A stretch of 64,000 bases of DNA from Chryseolinea serpens (lineage in GTDB: Bacteria; Bacteroidota; Bacteroidia; Cytophagales; Cyclobacteriaceae). The notes below the pieces were generated by a model, which saw only the letters and a list, made by a program, of their open reading frames with translations, was not told where the DNA came from and searched no databases. Positions 1 through 9,517 of the stretch are shown in pieces; position 1 is the first letter of the stretch, and each line of letters opens with the position of its first letter. The translations under genes and the position numbers were made by a program. The stretch is taken from assembly GCF_900129725.1 (NCBI RefSeq), contig NZ_FQWQ01000002.1, positions 186,001-250,000 of the forward strand, given 5' to 3'.

Positions 1-1206
1 GATCCCTTCCAGTATACGCGGCGTGGTTATGCGGCGAAGATCGGGGTTGGGAAGGGAAACAACTTTATCGACTTCAGCATGATGAAAGCGAAAGACGACA
101 GCACCAGTGTTCATTATTCTGAAAAGGTGACCTCGCGGGTGTCGCCGGCCGAAAATGTGGTGTTTGGTGTGAGCGGTGCCTTTTCGTACAAAGGCGTATT
201 TGTAGAAGGCGATGCAGGTTTCAGTTACTACACCATCAACTTGGGTTCGCATATCAAGATCGATTCCATTCCGGATATTCTGAAAAATACATTGGGGAAT
301 TTCATCCACATCAATGGCTCCACGGAATTTTACAGCGCCTACAATTTCGCCGTTGGGTATCGCCGGAATGATCTCACCATCAAAGTTCAATACAAGCGCG
401 TCGATCCCGATTTCAAATCCATGGGGTCTTATTTCTTTAACAACGACCTGGAGAACATCACCATCGCGCCCAGTTTCTCGGTGCTCAAGCGGAAGCTTCA
501 TTTCGCGGGCAGCCTGGGGTTGCAACGCGACAATCTTCAAAACCAGAAAGAATCGACCAGCAAGCGGGTGATCGGCTCGGCCAACCTTTCGGCCAACATT
601 ACCGACAACCTCGGCGTGGACTTTACCTACACCAACTTCTCGACAAAACAACAACCCGGAAGAGTGTTCGTGGCCGACACGTTGCTCATCACACAAACCA
701 CGGGGACCATCGGCATCACGCCGCGGTACATTATCCCGAAGGAGAACGTGACGCACACCTTCCTGCTTTCATGGAACCGCATGACCCTGCAGGACTTGAA
801 TGCGTCTCCGCGAATGAACAACGACCTGAGTTCGGTGAACATGTTTTTCAACTACCAGATCATGCTCGTCCCCAAAAACCTGACGCTCTATATCAACCTC
901 AATTCGGCTCACCTCACCATGGCGAGAAATGAAACGGGGAACAAGGGCATCACGCTCGGGGGCAGCAAGAACCTGAAGGACAACAAACTTTCGGTGGGAT
1001 TGTCGGTGGCCATTCTTCAATCTTTTTCCGGGGGACAAAAGAATTTGTTGCTGAACGACGGTCTTCAATGTTCCTACCGGCCCGGCAAACGACACACGTT
1101 TAGCACTAACATCAACTACATCGGCAACTTTCCCCACGAGCGCAGTAAAGAGAGCACACGTTTTAGCGAGTTCCGGGGTGAGGTTTCATACGCTGTAAAT
1201 TTTTAA
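1..1206 (+). CDS. Outer-membrane beta-barrel-like protein, 5' end outside window
   Basis: The frame is open from base 1 without a stop, so the gene begins before the window; 401 codons are visible, and the ATG pair at 79 is internal to continuous coding sequence. The protein alternates short amphipathic strands rich in Tyr, Phe, Asn and Thr with turns, and it ends in Val-Asn-Phe with a terminal Phe, as outer-membrane barrels do. No plug or peptidoglycan-binding domain is visible in this part. The stop lies 4 bp before the next gene, so it is probably co-transcribed with the three exported proteins downstream. The outer-membrane location is inferred from composition; the family is not recognised and the function is unknown. 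Confidence 0.7.
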   Translation, partial: DPFQYTRRGYAAKIGVGKGNNFIDFSMMKAKDDSTSVHYSEKVTSRVSPAENVVFGVSGAFSYKGVFVEGDAGFSYYTINLGSHIKIDSIPDILKNTLGNFIHINGSTEFYSAYNFAVGYRRNDLTIKVQYKRVDPDFKSMGSYFFNNDLENITIAPSFSVLKRKLHFAGSLGLQRDNLQNQKESTSKRVIGSANLSANITDNLGVDFTYTNFSTKQQPGRVFVADTLLITQTTGTIGITPRYIIPKENVTHTFLLSWNRMTLQDLNASPRMNNDLSSVNMFFNYQIMLVPKNLTLYINLNSAHLTMARNETGNKGITLGGSKNLKDNKLSVGLSVAILQSFSGGQKNLLLNDGLQCSYRPGKRHTFSTNINYIGNFPHERSKESTRFSEFRGEVSYAVNF

Positions 1207-1210
1207 GAAA

Positions 1211-4200
1211 ATGAATTCAAAATCTAAACAACCTTTTCATATGTCTATTCCTGTGAAGGTTCGTGCCCGCGCGGTCGTTTTGATCGTCGCCGTGCTCTGG
1301 CTGGTGGCTTTGGCCACGTATTGCCAGGCGCAAAATGATGTTACCGTTACCGTGATGGTAGCCCCGCCCTATTCAACCAAGATCGATGATTATGAAAAAC
1401 ATCCCGAGCGCATCATCATCACGTTGCAGTCACATCGTCAGTCGGCCGTGTCGCTGCAACTGCGCGGGTCGATCATCGGTGAAAATGGGATCGAGATCCA
1501 TGCCGCGCGCCAGTACCGTTCGCCGCGGCCGATCGATCTTCCCGCGGGGATGACCTTGCAGCTGGATGCGATGGCGGTCCGCAGTTTGTTCGACATCGAC
1601 AAGGTCGAGGTTCGCGGCACGTCGGTGGCGGCCTTGCGCGAAGGCAATGGTTTGCCCGAGGGCACCTATCGCATTTGCGCGCGAGCGTATGATTACAATC
1701 AACCGGAGGTCCCATTGTCGGTGGACGAGCCGATGGGTTGCAGCAATGCCTTCCGTATCACCAACCTGGAACCGCCCTACCTCATCAGGCCCTATGCCGA
1801 TGAGGTGGTGCGTTCCGTTGCGCCGCAGAACGTGTTGTTCACCTGGAGCTTTCCGGCCGGTGCACCGCCGTCTACTCAGTTCAAGCTGAAGATCGTGGAG
1901 ATTCTCACGCAAGGACGCAACATCAACGACGCCATGCAGTCGGCCACGACGCCGCCGTTTTTTGAACAGACGGTGACCGGCAATGCGTTTCTTTTCGGTC
2001 CCGCGCAACCTACGTTGATCGCCGGAAGAAAATATGCTTTCATGGTCACGGCGATCGATCCCTTCCGGAGCACGGTGTTCAGAAACGAGGGTCGAAGCGA
2101 AGTGAGTTCGTTCACTTTTGGTGAAGCGCCTGCCAACAAATTTCCGAACCTCGCAGCCTTCAAGGTGATGGACGCCATGGGCCCGTTGGTGTGTAGTTGC
2201 CAGGAAGCCGTGCCCGGCGGTGGTGTGGACAATTCCAAAGCGATTGTCGGCAGCAAAGTGACCGTCGGAAAATTCGAGATGACGGTGCTGGAAGCCACCG
2301 AACAAGCCGGCATGCTGAAGGGACGCGGCAAGATCAACTTCCCGATGATCAACAGCAAGCTCATCCCGATCCTGGTGGAGTTCGCCGACCTGCAGGTGAA
2401 TGCTTCCAACCAGGCCATCAGCGGCACGGTGAAAGCAAAAGTGAAAAGCGATGTCGACTTTATCCCGGCCGTCCCTGCGCCAAACATCCAGTCGATCCCA
2501 TTCACCTCCAGCGATGCGCAGAAGCTTGACGAATATTTCAAGGCCAACGTGAAGCAACTGGTTTCGAACATCAATGCCGCCATCGACAACGCGGGCTTTG
2601 AAATGCCTTTGGGGCTTGACAAGACCATCGGCGGCATCGGCACGGTGATCGCCATCACCGGTGCGACGTTTACACCGATGCAAGCTACCTTCGAGGCCGC
2701 TACGGTGGTGAACATTCCCGACGGCGCCACAAAAATTGCGTTGGGTGCAAAATCGGTTTGCATGGACAATGCCGGATTATGCGGCCAAGGCACACTCTAT
2801 CTTTCGAGCGACTTCAACATTGCTCCTATCAATATGAAGCTCAAGGGCGTCGCTCCGATGCCCGTCAATCCCTTGGATTCCGGAACCTATGTGGTGTTCG
2901 ATAAGGACGGATTCAAAAAACTTCGCATTCAAGCCGAGTATGCTTTCCCGGCCGGCATGCTGGTGAAAAAATCGGATATGGTGAGCCCGGTAAAAGCGAC
3001 GCTCACGGCGAGTGCCATTACCTGGAGCAACTGGATGGCGAAAGTGGACATCGATCCATTCTACCTGGCCGGCAGCACCGATTTTGGTTTCAGCCTGGTG
3101 GGCAGTGGCACTTATGATCACTCATCCTCATCCAACCCGGTGGGTATGCCGGTCATCGCCGCCAAGCCGAACATTTCCACCCCCGACTGGAACGGGTTCT
3201 ATCTTCCCAACCTGACGGTTGAACTCCCGGCGATCATTAAAAAAGCGTCGGGCGGGCCACCGATAACCACCGCCGTAAAAGACCTGATCATCGATACCCA
3301 AGGCCTGAGCGGCGCGGTGAACGCCACCAACGTGTTGGCTATTGGCGATGGTGACTTAGGCGGATGGTACTATTCGGTAGACAACATCGGTGTAAACTTT
3401 CTAAACAACTCCTTTGTATCGGGCGGCATGAACGGCAAGCTGGTGCTTCCCATCTCCGGCTCCAACGCTGGCAATCCAAAGGGTCAACTGGATTATACCT
3501 CCACCTTGAGCAAGCCCGCGGGTTCGCTGGAATTTCAGTTTGTGATCAAGCCGAAGAACGATCTCGAAGTGCCCATGTGGTATTCGCAGTTCACGCTGGC
3601 CAACACGTCGAACATTCTGGTGACCGCGGGTGGAGGAAAAGATTTTTATGCGGCCGCCACGCTCAACGGAAGTATGGACATCATTACCAACCTGTCGCCG
3701 CTACCCAATATCAATTTCAAGGCCATGGAATTTCAGGGGCTGAAGCTTCAGACGGTGGCGCCTTACCTCAGCATCGAAACGTTCAATGCCGGGTTGGCCA
3801 GTCCGAACAAGTCGCTTGGCGGTTTTGACATAGGCTTAGAGCAAATCAAGCCGGTCCTTTCCGGAACGAAAGCGGGTATCGGTTTCACGATGAACGTGGA
3901 GCTTTGCAACATCGCGTTGATGCCCAAGGCGTCGTTCAGCTTCGATTTACTGGGTAAGCTCGACTTCAACGGCAAGCGACCCGACTGGAAGTACGACAAA
4001 GTGGACCCCAAGGCGATCAGCCTCGAAGGAACGGTCGGTCCTGTCAACGTGAAAGGCGACGTTGCTTTCTTTGATGGCGACAAGGAGTTCGGCAGCGGCA
4101 TTCGCGGCGGCTTGAAAGCCGTTATGTTCTCCGGTTTTGAAGCGGATGCGCAAGTGTTGTTTGGCAGCAAATCGTTCCACTATTGGTATGTCGATGCCCG

Positions 4201-6730
4201 GTTCAAGTTGCCGCCACCCGGTATAGCGGTGGGTGGACCAATTCCCATCAGCATCTTCGGTTTTGGAGGTGGGGTGTTTTACAACCTCAGTCAAAAGCCC
4301 GTGCTCAATCCAAAAGATTTTTACAGCGCAGGTCCGCCGCCACTTGCCAATACGTATGTACCCACGGCCGACCGCGCGGGTTTCAAAGCCACCATCATCA
4401 TGGGCGTGAGTGATGGCTCTTCTTTCCAGGCGTCGGGCACGTTCGAGGCCATTGTGAACACCAGCACCATGGCCCCTGTGTCGATGAGCATCGACATCGA
4501 TGCCGCCATGATCTGTCCTTTGATGCAAACGGATAAGGCGTTTGTAAAAGGCAGAGGCTTGATCCGCTACGATTTTGCCAATGATATATTCGACGCGATG
4601 GTGGGTGTGAACGTGAACCTGGTCGATGTCATCGACGGTCATGGATTTGTCCACCTCAACATCGACGCCCGCAAAAGTCAATGGTTCTTCAAAGTGGGCG
4701 AGCCTTCGGACCGGATACGACTCAGCCTGGTGAAGTTCCTGAACTACGACGGCTATCTGATGATGGGCAACCACGACATCCCTGGCGTGCCACCTCCACC
4801 CCAACAAGTGCTTGATCAAATCAAAGGCTATAGCGGAAACCGCACGGGCGATATGGGTATGGGCGAAGGCCTTGCCTTTGGTGCCAGCATGAGTTACGGA
4901 CCGGCAGACTTGCGCTTCCTGATCTTCTATATGCGGCTTGGCGCGGGCATCGGTTTCGATATCGCGTTGAGAAAGTTGAGTGAAGGTTGTGATGCGGCAA
5001 AAGAGCCGGGCATCAATGGCTGGTATGCCAACGGTCAACTGTACATGTGGGCCGAGTTCGCGTTCGGCCTCTTTGTGGACGAATGGTTCTTTACCGGCAA
5101 TGTTGCCGTCGCCGAAGTGAAGGCTGCGGCGCTCATGACGATGGGTATCCCGAACCCTACGTGGTTCGACGGATGGCTTCATGGCGAATACAACGTGTTG
5201 GGTGGACTGATATCGGGTCATATGAACTTCCACGTAGAGGTGGGTAGTCGTTGTGTGCCGGAGTACAGTCCGTTTGGTGGCATACCGATCATCAGCCAGA
5301 TAAGTCCCGTCGGAAACAAAATCTCGGTGCTGGCCGATCCGCAGACCGCCTTCAATTATCCCGTAGAAACCGAGTTCGTCATTCCCATGCTCAACGACAA
5401 AGGTGTGCAAGTGAACCGAACGTTCCGGATAGATCTGCAGCAATTTGATGTGATCAAGAAGAGCACGGGTGAAGTTTTTTGCAGCAAGGATATCAACCGC
5501 ACGTTCCGGCTTTCGGATGGCGCCAGACTGGCTACGATCTATACGCAGGCAGCGTTCGACGAGCTCACCTCCTACACCATCAAAGTAAAGCTGCAAGCCT
5601 TTGAGATCATCGGCTCCACCAAAAAACCTTGCACGTTCAAAGGCAACCTGGTGATTGAAGAGCGAACCATCGACTTCACCACCGATAAATGTCCGGAAGA
5701 TCTCAACGGGGCCGTGTTGGCCAGCTATCCGATCAACCGGCAGCGCTATCTCTTGCAAAAGGAATCCACCTCCGGATATATTGAGCTCACCAAACCCGTG
5801 GGTTGCCTGATGAGCAATCCAAACTACGTCTTGTTGGCATCTTTCACGTCGTACAAAGGCGGTGTCCAGACCGGAACGTTGGAAGTGCCGGTGGCGTCTT
5901 TGGGTTCCTATGGTTTGTCATTTTCCATTCCCACCTTACCCAACGATCAGTTGATCGAGTTCAAGTTGATAAAACGGGTCAAGGCTCCCTCCGTGTTGGC
6001 AGCCGCGGGCGCGGGCGGTGCCGGTATTCAAAAGCTTGATGGCATGAAGGGCACGACGCTGATGAGTGGCAACTTCACCCACGAAACGCAAAACAAGTAC
6101 CTGGGCAGTTACAATTTTATGGACGTCCACAGCAGTGCGCTAACGGGTGTGCAGCTTTCCATGAAGAAGGTACCGGATGTGACGATCTATAAATATTATT
6201 TTAAAACCAGCAAGTACAACACGCTGGCCGAAAAGCTGTCGCACTCTGAAGTGTCGTCGACAGCGCGCAAGGATGCCTTTGGGATCCTGGAATTGTATGC
6301 CGCCGAATATGGCATGAGCGAAGGTTTCGATGTGTTCGACATGCGTGGCTTCACCTACATTTTTGCCGGCACTGAAACCGACAACTATTACAAGATCGGT
6401 CCGCTCGTGGTGGTGTCGGAAGCCAAGCCGCGCAACCGGTGGTCGGAAGAACACACGCGTCACGCCTTCTATGAACCCTGGGCCAAAGTTTACTACGGTG
6501 GCTACACGGAAGAATTGGGTCCGCGCTATATCCGCTCTTTCGGCACGCCGTTCGAGGAGATCGCCTTCTTTGAACCTGCGTCGCGCCCGATCGACTTCTC
6601 CGTCGGGTCTGTCGATCCCGCGCTGACCAATGCGGAGATCCATGAGCAAGTCGTCTCGCAATACATTAAGACCTATGCCAACGAGGCGGCCAGCACGTCG
6701 GTGGTTACTAAAATGATCATGTTAAAATAA
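1211..6730 (+). CDS. Very large (1839 aa) secreted beta-rich protein of unknown function
   Basis: The N-terminus is a long basic region and a hydrophobic core ending near Cys-Gln-Ala-Gln (about residue 41), a Sec-type signal. ATG 1211 lies 4 bp after the previous stop; an internal ATG at 1241 would give a more usual signal length. Residues about 190-305 look like a fibronectin/Ig-like module (Pro-Pro-Tyr-Leu start, Trp-Ser-Phe core). The centre, about 350-1300, is Gly/Asp/Asn-rich and beta-prone with few Cys, and 1360-1500 again looks Ig-like. No catalytic motif, lipobox or type IX C-terminal sorting domain was recognised. It may be related to large uncharacterised Bacteroidota surface proteins, but I cannot name a family. 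A role as a surface or adhesive component, with the barrel upstream as partner, is inference from context. Confidence 0.85.
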   Translation: MNSKSKQPFHMSIPVKVRARAVVLIVAVLWLVALATYCQAQNDVTVTVMVAPPYSTKIDDYEKHPERIIITLQSHRQSAVSLQLRGSIIGENGIEIHAARQYRSPRPIDLPAGMTLQLDAMAVRSLFDIDKVEVRGTSVAALREGNGLPEGTYRICARAYDYNQPEVPLSVDEPMGCSNAFRITNLEPPYLIRPYADEVVRSVAPQNVLFTWSFPAGAPPSTQFKLKIVEILTQGRNINDAMQSATTPPFFEQTVTGNAFLFGPAQPTLIAGRKYAFMVTAIDPFRSTVFRNEGRSEVSSFTFGEAPANKFPNLAAFKVMDAMGPLVCSCQEAVPGGGVDNSKAIVGSKVTVGKFEMTVLEATEQAGMLKGRGKINFPMINSKLIPILVEFADLQVNASNQAISGTVKAKVKSDVDFIPAVPAPNIQSIPFTSSDAQKLDEYFKANVKQLVSNINAAIDNAGFEMPLGLDKTIGGIGTVIAITGATFTPMQATFEAATVVNIPDGATKIALGAKSVCMDNAGLCGQGTLYLSSDFNIAPINMKLKGVAPMPVNPLDSGTYVVFDKDGFKKLRIQAEYAFPAGMLVKKSDMVSPVKATLTASAITWSNWMAKVDIDPFYLAGSTDFGFSLVGSGTYDHSSSSNPVGMPVIAAKPNISTPDWNGFYLPNLTVELPAIIKKASGGPPITTAVKDLIIDTQGLSGAVNATNVLAIGDGDLGGWYYSVDNIGVNFLNNSFVSGGMNGKLVLPISGSNAGNPKGQLDYTSTLSKPAGSLEFQFVIKPKNDLEVPMWYSQFTLANTSNILVTAGGGKDFYAAATLNGSMDIITNLSPLPNINFKAMEFQGLKLQTVAPYLSIETFNAGLASPNKSLGGFDIGLEQIKPVLSGTKAGIGFTMNVELCNIALMPKASFSFDLLGKLDFNGKRPDWKYDKVDPKAISLEGTVGPVNVKGDVAFFDGDKEFGSGIRGGLKAVMFSGFEADAQVLFGSKSFHYWYVDARFKLPPPGIAVGGPIPISIFGFGGGVFYNLSQKPVLNPKDFYSAGPPPLANTYVPTADRAGFKATIIMGVSDGSSFQASGTFEAIVNTSTMAPVSMSIDIDAAMICPLMQTDKAFVKGRGLIRYDFANDIFDAMVGVNVNLVDVIDGHGFVHLNIDARKSQWFFKVGEPSDRIRLSLVKFLNYDGYLMMGNHDIPGVPPPPQQVLDQIKGYSGNRTGDMGMGEGLAFGASMSYGPADLRFLIFYMRLGAGIGFDIALRKLSEGCDAAKEPGINGWYANGQLYMWAEFAFGLFVDEWFFTGNVAVAEVKAAALMTMGIPNPTWFDGWLHGEYNVLGGLISGHMNFHVEVGSRCVPEYSPFGGIPIISQISPVGNKISVLADPQTAFNYPVETEFVIPMLNDKGVQVNRTFRIDLQQFDVIKKSTGEVFCSKDINRTFRLSDGARLATIYTQAAFDELTSYTIKVKLQAFEIIGSTKKPCTFKGNLVIEERTIDFTTDKCPEDLNGAVLASYPINRQRYLLQKESTSGYIELTKPVGCLMSNPNYVLLASFTSYKGGVQTGTLEVPVASLGSYGLSFSIPTLPNDQLIEFKLIKRVKAPSVLAAAGAGGAGIQKLDGMKGTTLMSGNFTHETQNKYLGSYNFMDVHSSALTGVQLSMKKVPDVTIYKYYFKTSKYNTLAEKLSHSEVSSTARKDAFGILELYAAEYGMSEGFDVFDMRGFTYIFAGTETDNYYKIGPLVVVSEAKPRNRWSEEHTRHAFYEPWAKVYYGGYTEELGPRYIRSFGTPFEEIAFFEPASRPIDFSVGSVDPALTNAEIHEQVVSQYIKTYANEAASTSVVTKMIMLK

Positions 6731-6738
6731 CAAACGCT

Positions 6739-7266
6739 ATGAAAACCTTTCAAATCATTCTCTCTGTCGCCATGGCCCTGGTTGCCCTACCTGCCCTGGC
6801 TCAACTGAAACTCAGCGCAGGCGTTGGTACAAAACCGATGGTGATGCAATCCGCGGCAGCGCTCGTGAACAAAAGCTATGAAGGTGAGTCGTCGGTGATC
6901 TATGAAAAAAGCTCATCGTCACTGGGCAGGCCCATTGTCGACTTGATGCGGCGATACGACAAGACGATCACCATCAGCTACCAGATCGCCTCGGTGAACG
7001 CGCTCGAATGGATCAACGTTCGCAGCCGTGCCGCCGACATTATCGACAATCATTTCTGGGACGTGCTTTTGGCCGGGCTCTATCCGTCGCTATCGTCATT
7101 GGCGAACGACGAATTTGTTCCGCTCTCCACGTATGCGCCCCTCACGCTGAAATTGAATTTCAACTACATCGGCAAGACGCGTCCGTATTATCACGACCCG
7201 GAAGATTTCGCACAGCCCAACACGGGCGCCCCCATTCACACGAAAACCATGTTGATAAAAAAATAA
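6739..7266 (+). CDS. Small secreted protein of unknown function
   Basis: This 175-residue product starts with a clean Sec signal (basic MK, hydrophobic core, Ala-Leu-Ala-Gln cleavage near residue 21). The rest is mixed alpha/beta without cysteines. Two segments, around Tyr-Asp-Lys-Thr-Ile-Thr-Ile-Ser-Tyr and Leu-Thr-Leu-Lys-Leu-Asn-Phe-Asn-Tyr, look like long beta strands. It lies 8 bp after the 1839-residue protein and 4 bp before the fibronectin-III protein, so it is almost certainly in the same operon. I do not recognise the family. Its position between two large exported proteins suggests an accessory subunit or periplasmic chaperone of the same system (inference). Confidence 0.8.
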   Translation: MKTFQIILSVAMALVALPALAQLKLSAGVGTKPMVMQSAAALVNKSYEGESSVIYEKSSSSLGRPIVDLMRRYDKTITISYQIASVNALEWINVRSRAADIIDNHFWDVLLAGLYPSLSSLANDEFVPLSTYAPLTLKLNFNYIGKTRPYYHDPEDFAQPNTGAPIHTKTMLIKK

Positions 7267-7270
7267 GATC

Positions 7271-9406
7271 ATGAGAACGATTGCCATCCTCCTCATCCTG
7301 CTGGCTGCCCAGCACCTTGCAAACGCTCAAAAGCCGGCGACGCCTCAAAAGCAGAAGGCCATCGATTCGGTACGCTATGAACGATCGGTTCACATGATGG
7401 GCAAATATTACGGCGACTCCGTCGTGTTGCGTTGGGCTCCCTCCGATCCCTTGCTGTGGAGAGCGTATAACGACGCCGGGTACGTGATCGAACGCATGGA
7501 GATCACCCCAAAAATGACGACCCGGCCCGTGCGTGAAAAATTGAATGCTGCACCGATCAAACCGTGGACGCTCGCCGAATGGAAAGCGCGGGCGCGTCAC
7601 TCCGACACCACGGCCGCCGTGGCCGCGACGTTGCTCTACGGCAAGTCGAACATTCCCACCTTTAAGCCGGACAAACGCGGCAAGACAAACGACGTGGATC
7701 TCGGTGCGGCGTTCAATCAAAAATATGACCAGGAGAACCGGTTTTCCATGGCGCTGCTGATCGCCGACAACAACGCTTTTGTGGCGCAGGGACTGGGTCT
7801 TCGTTTTGTGGATAAGACCGCGCAGAGGGGGAAGACTTACCTGTATTCCGTGCACGCCCTCACGAACCCCAGCGTGGTGAAGTCCGATTCGGCCGCGGTG
7901 CTGATCAACACAAACCAGTCGCAGACGATGGCGCCGATGCCGGAGATCCGCTACAAAGAGGAAGACCGCAAGGTGACTTTTCATTGGAGCCGGACGTTTT
8001 CCAATGCTTACTTCTCTGCGTATTATATCGAGCGCTCCGACGATGGTGGCAGGACCTATAAACGGAGAAACAACAAACCGTTCGTGCAACCCATGTCGGG
8101 CCGGGGCCAGGCGAACGACCAGATCGTCTTTACGGATTCTCTTCAACAGAACTATAAAAAATACTTCTATCGCATCACCGGCATCACGCCCTTTGGCGAC
8201 CTGGGGCAGCCCTCGCCTGCGATGCCCGTGATGGGTGTCGACAAAACCGCGCCGGCGCCTCCGCTGCAAGTAGTGGCCCAACACCTGGGCAAACGAAAAG
8301 TGAAGCTCACCTGGCAAAAGTCCACGCGTGAACCCGACTTCACCGGGTATATGATCGGCCGCGGCGAATCCATGAACGGACCGTTTGCGCCGCTCACGAT
8401 GAAGCCGCTGGGTAAAGAGAGCGTTACCTACACCGACACCACGGCCGTGCCCTGGGGCACAAACTACTACGTGGTGTCGGCCATCGATACGGCCCGCAAC
8501 GCCGGCATTTCTATTCCCGCCTATGTGACCATGATCGACACCATCGCGCCACTAAAACCGGCCGGCCTTTTGGGAAGGATCGACACCACCGGCATTGTTC
8601 ACGTGAAGTGGACCCTCGGCAAAGAACGCGACCTGATGGGTTATCTCGTCTACAAAGCCAACGCGAAGGATCACACGTTTATTCCGATCACACGAAACTT
8701 CATCGCCGACTCCACGTTCACCGACAGCCTGGCGTTGAATACGCTGACGGAAAAAATATATTATCGCATCGTGGCCTTCGACAAGAACCGGAACCCCAGC
8801 CCCTACTCCGACATCCTGGAGTTGAAGAAACCCGATAAGGTGCGGCCCGTGGCGCCGGTGTTCCTCAACTTTGTGGTTTCCGATACGACCGTGAGACTCA
8901 CGTGGGCACCCAGCAACAGCGCCGACGCCAAAGGGCAGACACTCTACAAACGCGAACTCGGTGGTGTATGGACCGAAGTGGCCCGCCTCGCCAAGGACTC
9001 CACGCGGTTCACCGACACCAAAGTAAAAAAACAGACCTGGTATGAATACAGCCTCATCGCCAGTGACGACGATGGAAACTTCTCCGAACGTTCATTCCCG
9101 TTGAAAGTGCGCGTATACGATTCGGGCGTGCGGCAAAAGATCGAAGGCTTTGTGGCAAAGGTGGGCACTGACAAAAAATCGGTGGGCCTGAGCTGGCGGT
9201 ATCCGGCGAAGGGCGACTATTACTTCCTGGTCTACCGGTCGTTCAACGGCGGCGGGCTGGAAATGTATCAGCAGGTGGCCGGCGACAAGTATGCATTTGC
9301 CGATACACAGGTGCTGAAAGGAACGTATGAGTATGCCGTCAAAGCGATCTATAAAGACGGCGGCCAGTCGCTGATCACAAAAAACATGAAAGTGGAAATA
9401 AAATGA
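7271..9406 (+). CDS. Secreted fibronectin type III repeat protein
   Basis: The product has 711 residues and a Sec signal (cleavage near Ala-Asn-Ala-Gln, residue 20). From about residue 215 onward there are four to five tandem modules of roughly 95 residues. Each begins with a Pro-rich linker, then a Leu-Thr-Trp or Val-Lys-Trp strand, a Gly-Tyr strand and a Tyr-Tyr-x-Val/Ile-x-Ala strand, the pattern of fibronectin type III domains. The N-terminal 200 residues are unlike the repeats. No catalytic domain, lipobox or sorting domain is seen. As last gene of the four-gene set it may be a scaffold or surface-exposed binding part. Such domains are common in extracellular Bacteroidota proteins and do not by themselves give a function. 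Confidence 0.85.
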   Translation: MRTIAILLILLAAQHLANAQKPATPQKQKAIDSVRYERSVHMMGKYYGDSVVLRWAPSDPLLWRAYNDAGYVIERMEITPKMTTRPVREKLNAAPIKPWTLAEWKARARHSDTTAAVAATLLYGKSNIPTFKPDKRGKTNDVDLGAAFNQKYDQENRFSMALLIADNNAFVAQGLGLRFVDKTAQRGKTYLYSVHALTNPSVVKSDSAAVLINTNQSQTMAPMPEIRYKEEDRKVTFHWSRTFSNAYFSAYYIERSDDGGRTYKRRNNKPFVQPMSGRGQANDQIVFTDSLQQNYKKYFYRITGITPFGDLGQPSPAMPVMGVDKTAPAPPLQVVAQHLGKRKVKLTWQKSTREPDFTGYMIGRGESMNGPFAPLTMKPLGKESVTYTDTTAVPWGTNYYVVSAIDTARNAGISIPAYVTMIDTIAPLKPAGLLGRIDTTGIVHVKWTLGKERDLMGYLVYKANAKDHTFIPITRNFIADSTFTDSLALNTLTEKIYYRIVAFDKNRNPSPYSDILELKKPDKVRPVAPVFLNFVVSDTTVRLTWAPSNSADAKGQTLYKRELGGVWTEVARLAKDSTRFTDTKVKKQTWYEYSLIASDDDGNFSERSFPLKVRVYDSGVRQKIEGFVAKVGTDKKSVGLSWRYPAKGDYYFLVYRSFNGGGLEMYQQVAGDKYAFADTQVLKGTYEYAVKAIYKDGGQSLITKNMKVEIK

Positions 9407-9482
9407 CGGGCTGGGTTCTCTCGCGTCAACCTAAATTGCTCCCAGCCGGGGAGTATTTCTAGGACCAGAGGGGGAGGAGTTC

Positions 9483-9490
9483 TATCTTTG
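9483..9490 (+). promoter_or_regulatory. Putative -7 promoter element for the kinase/regulator pair
   Basis: TATCTTTG matches the Bacteroidota -7 consensus TAnnTTTG exactly and lies 27 bp before the ATG at 9518. A TTT-containing -33 candidate lies about 23 bp further upstream, slightly farther than usual. The 111-bp gap separates the sensor gene from the upstream four-gene set, which fits a separate promoter. Not tested. Confidence 0.4.
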
Positions 9491-9517
9491 ATAGAGTCCT
9501 CCAAACCCCTCTGATGA

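Noticed and set aside
3947-5758. A 603-codon open frame on the minus strand
   Set aside because: It lies wholly antisense to the 1839-residue protein gene, has no signal, domain or plausible composition (His/Arg-rich), and is explained by codon bias of the sense gene.
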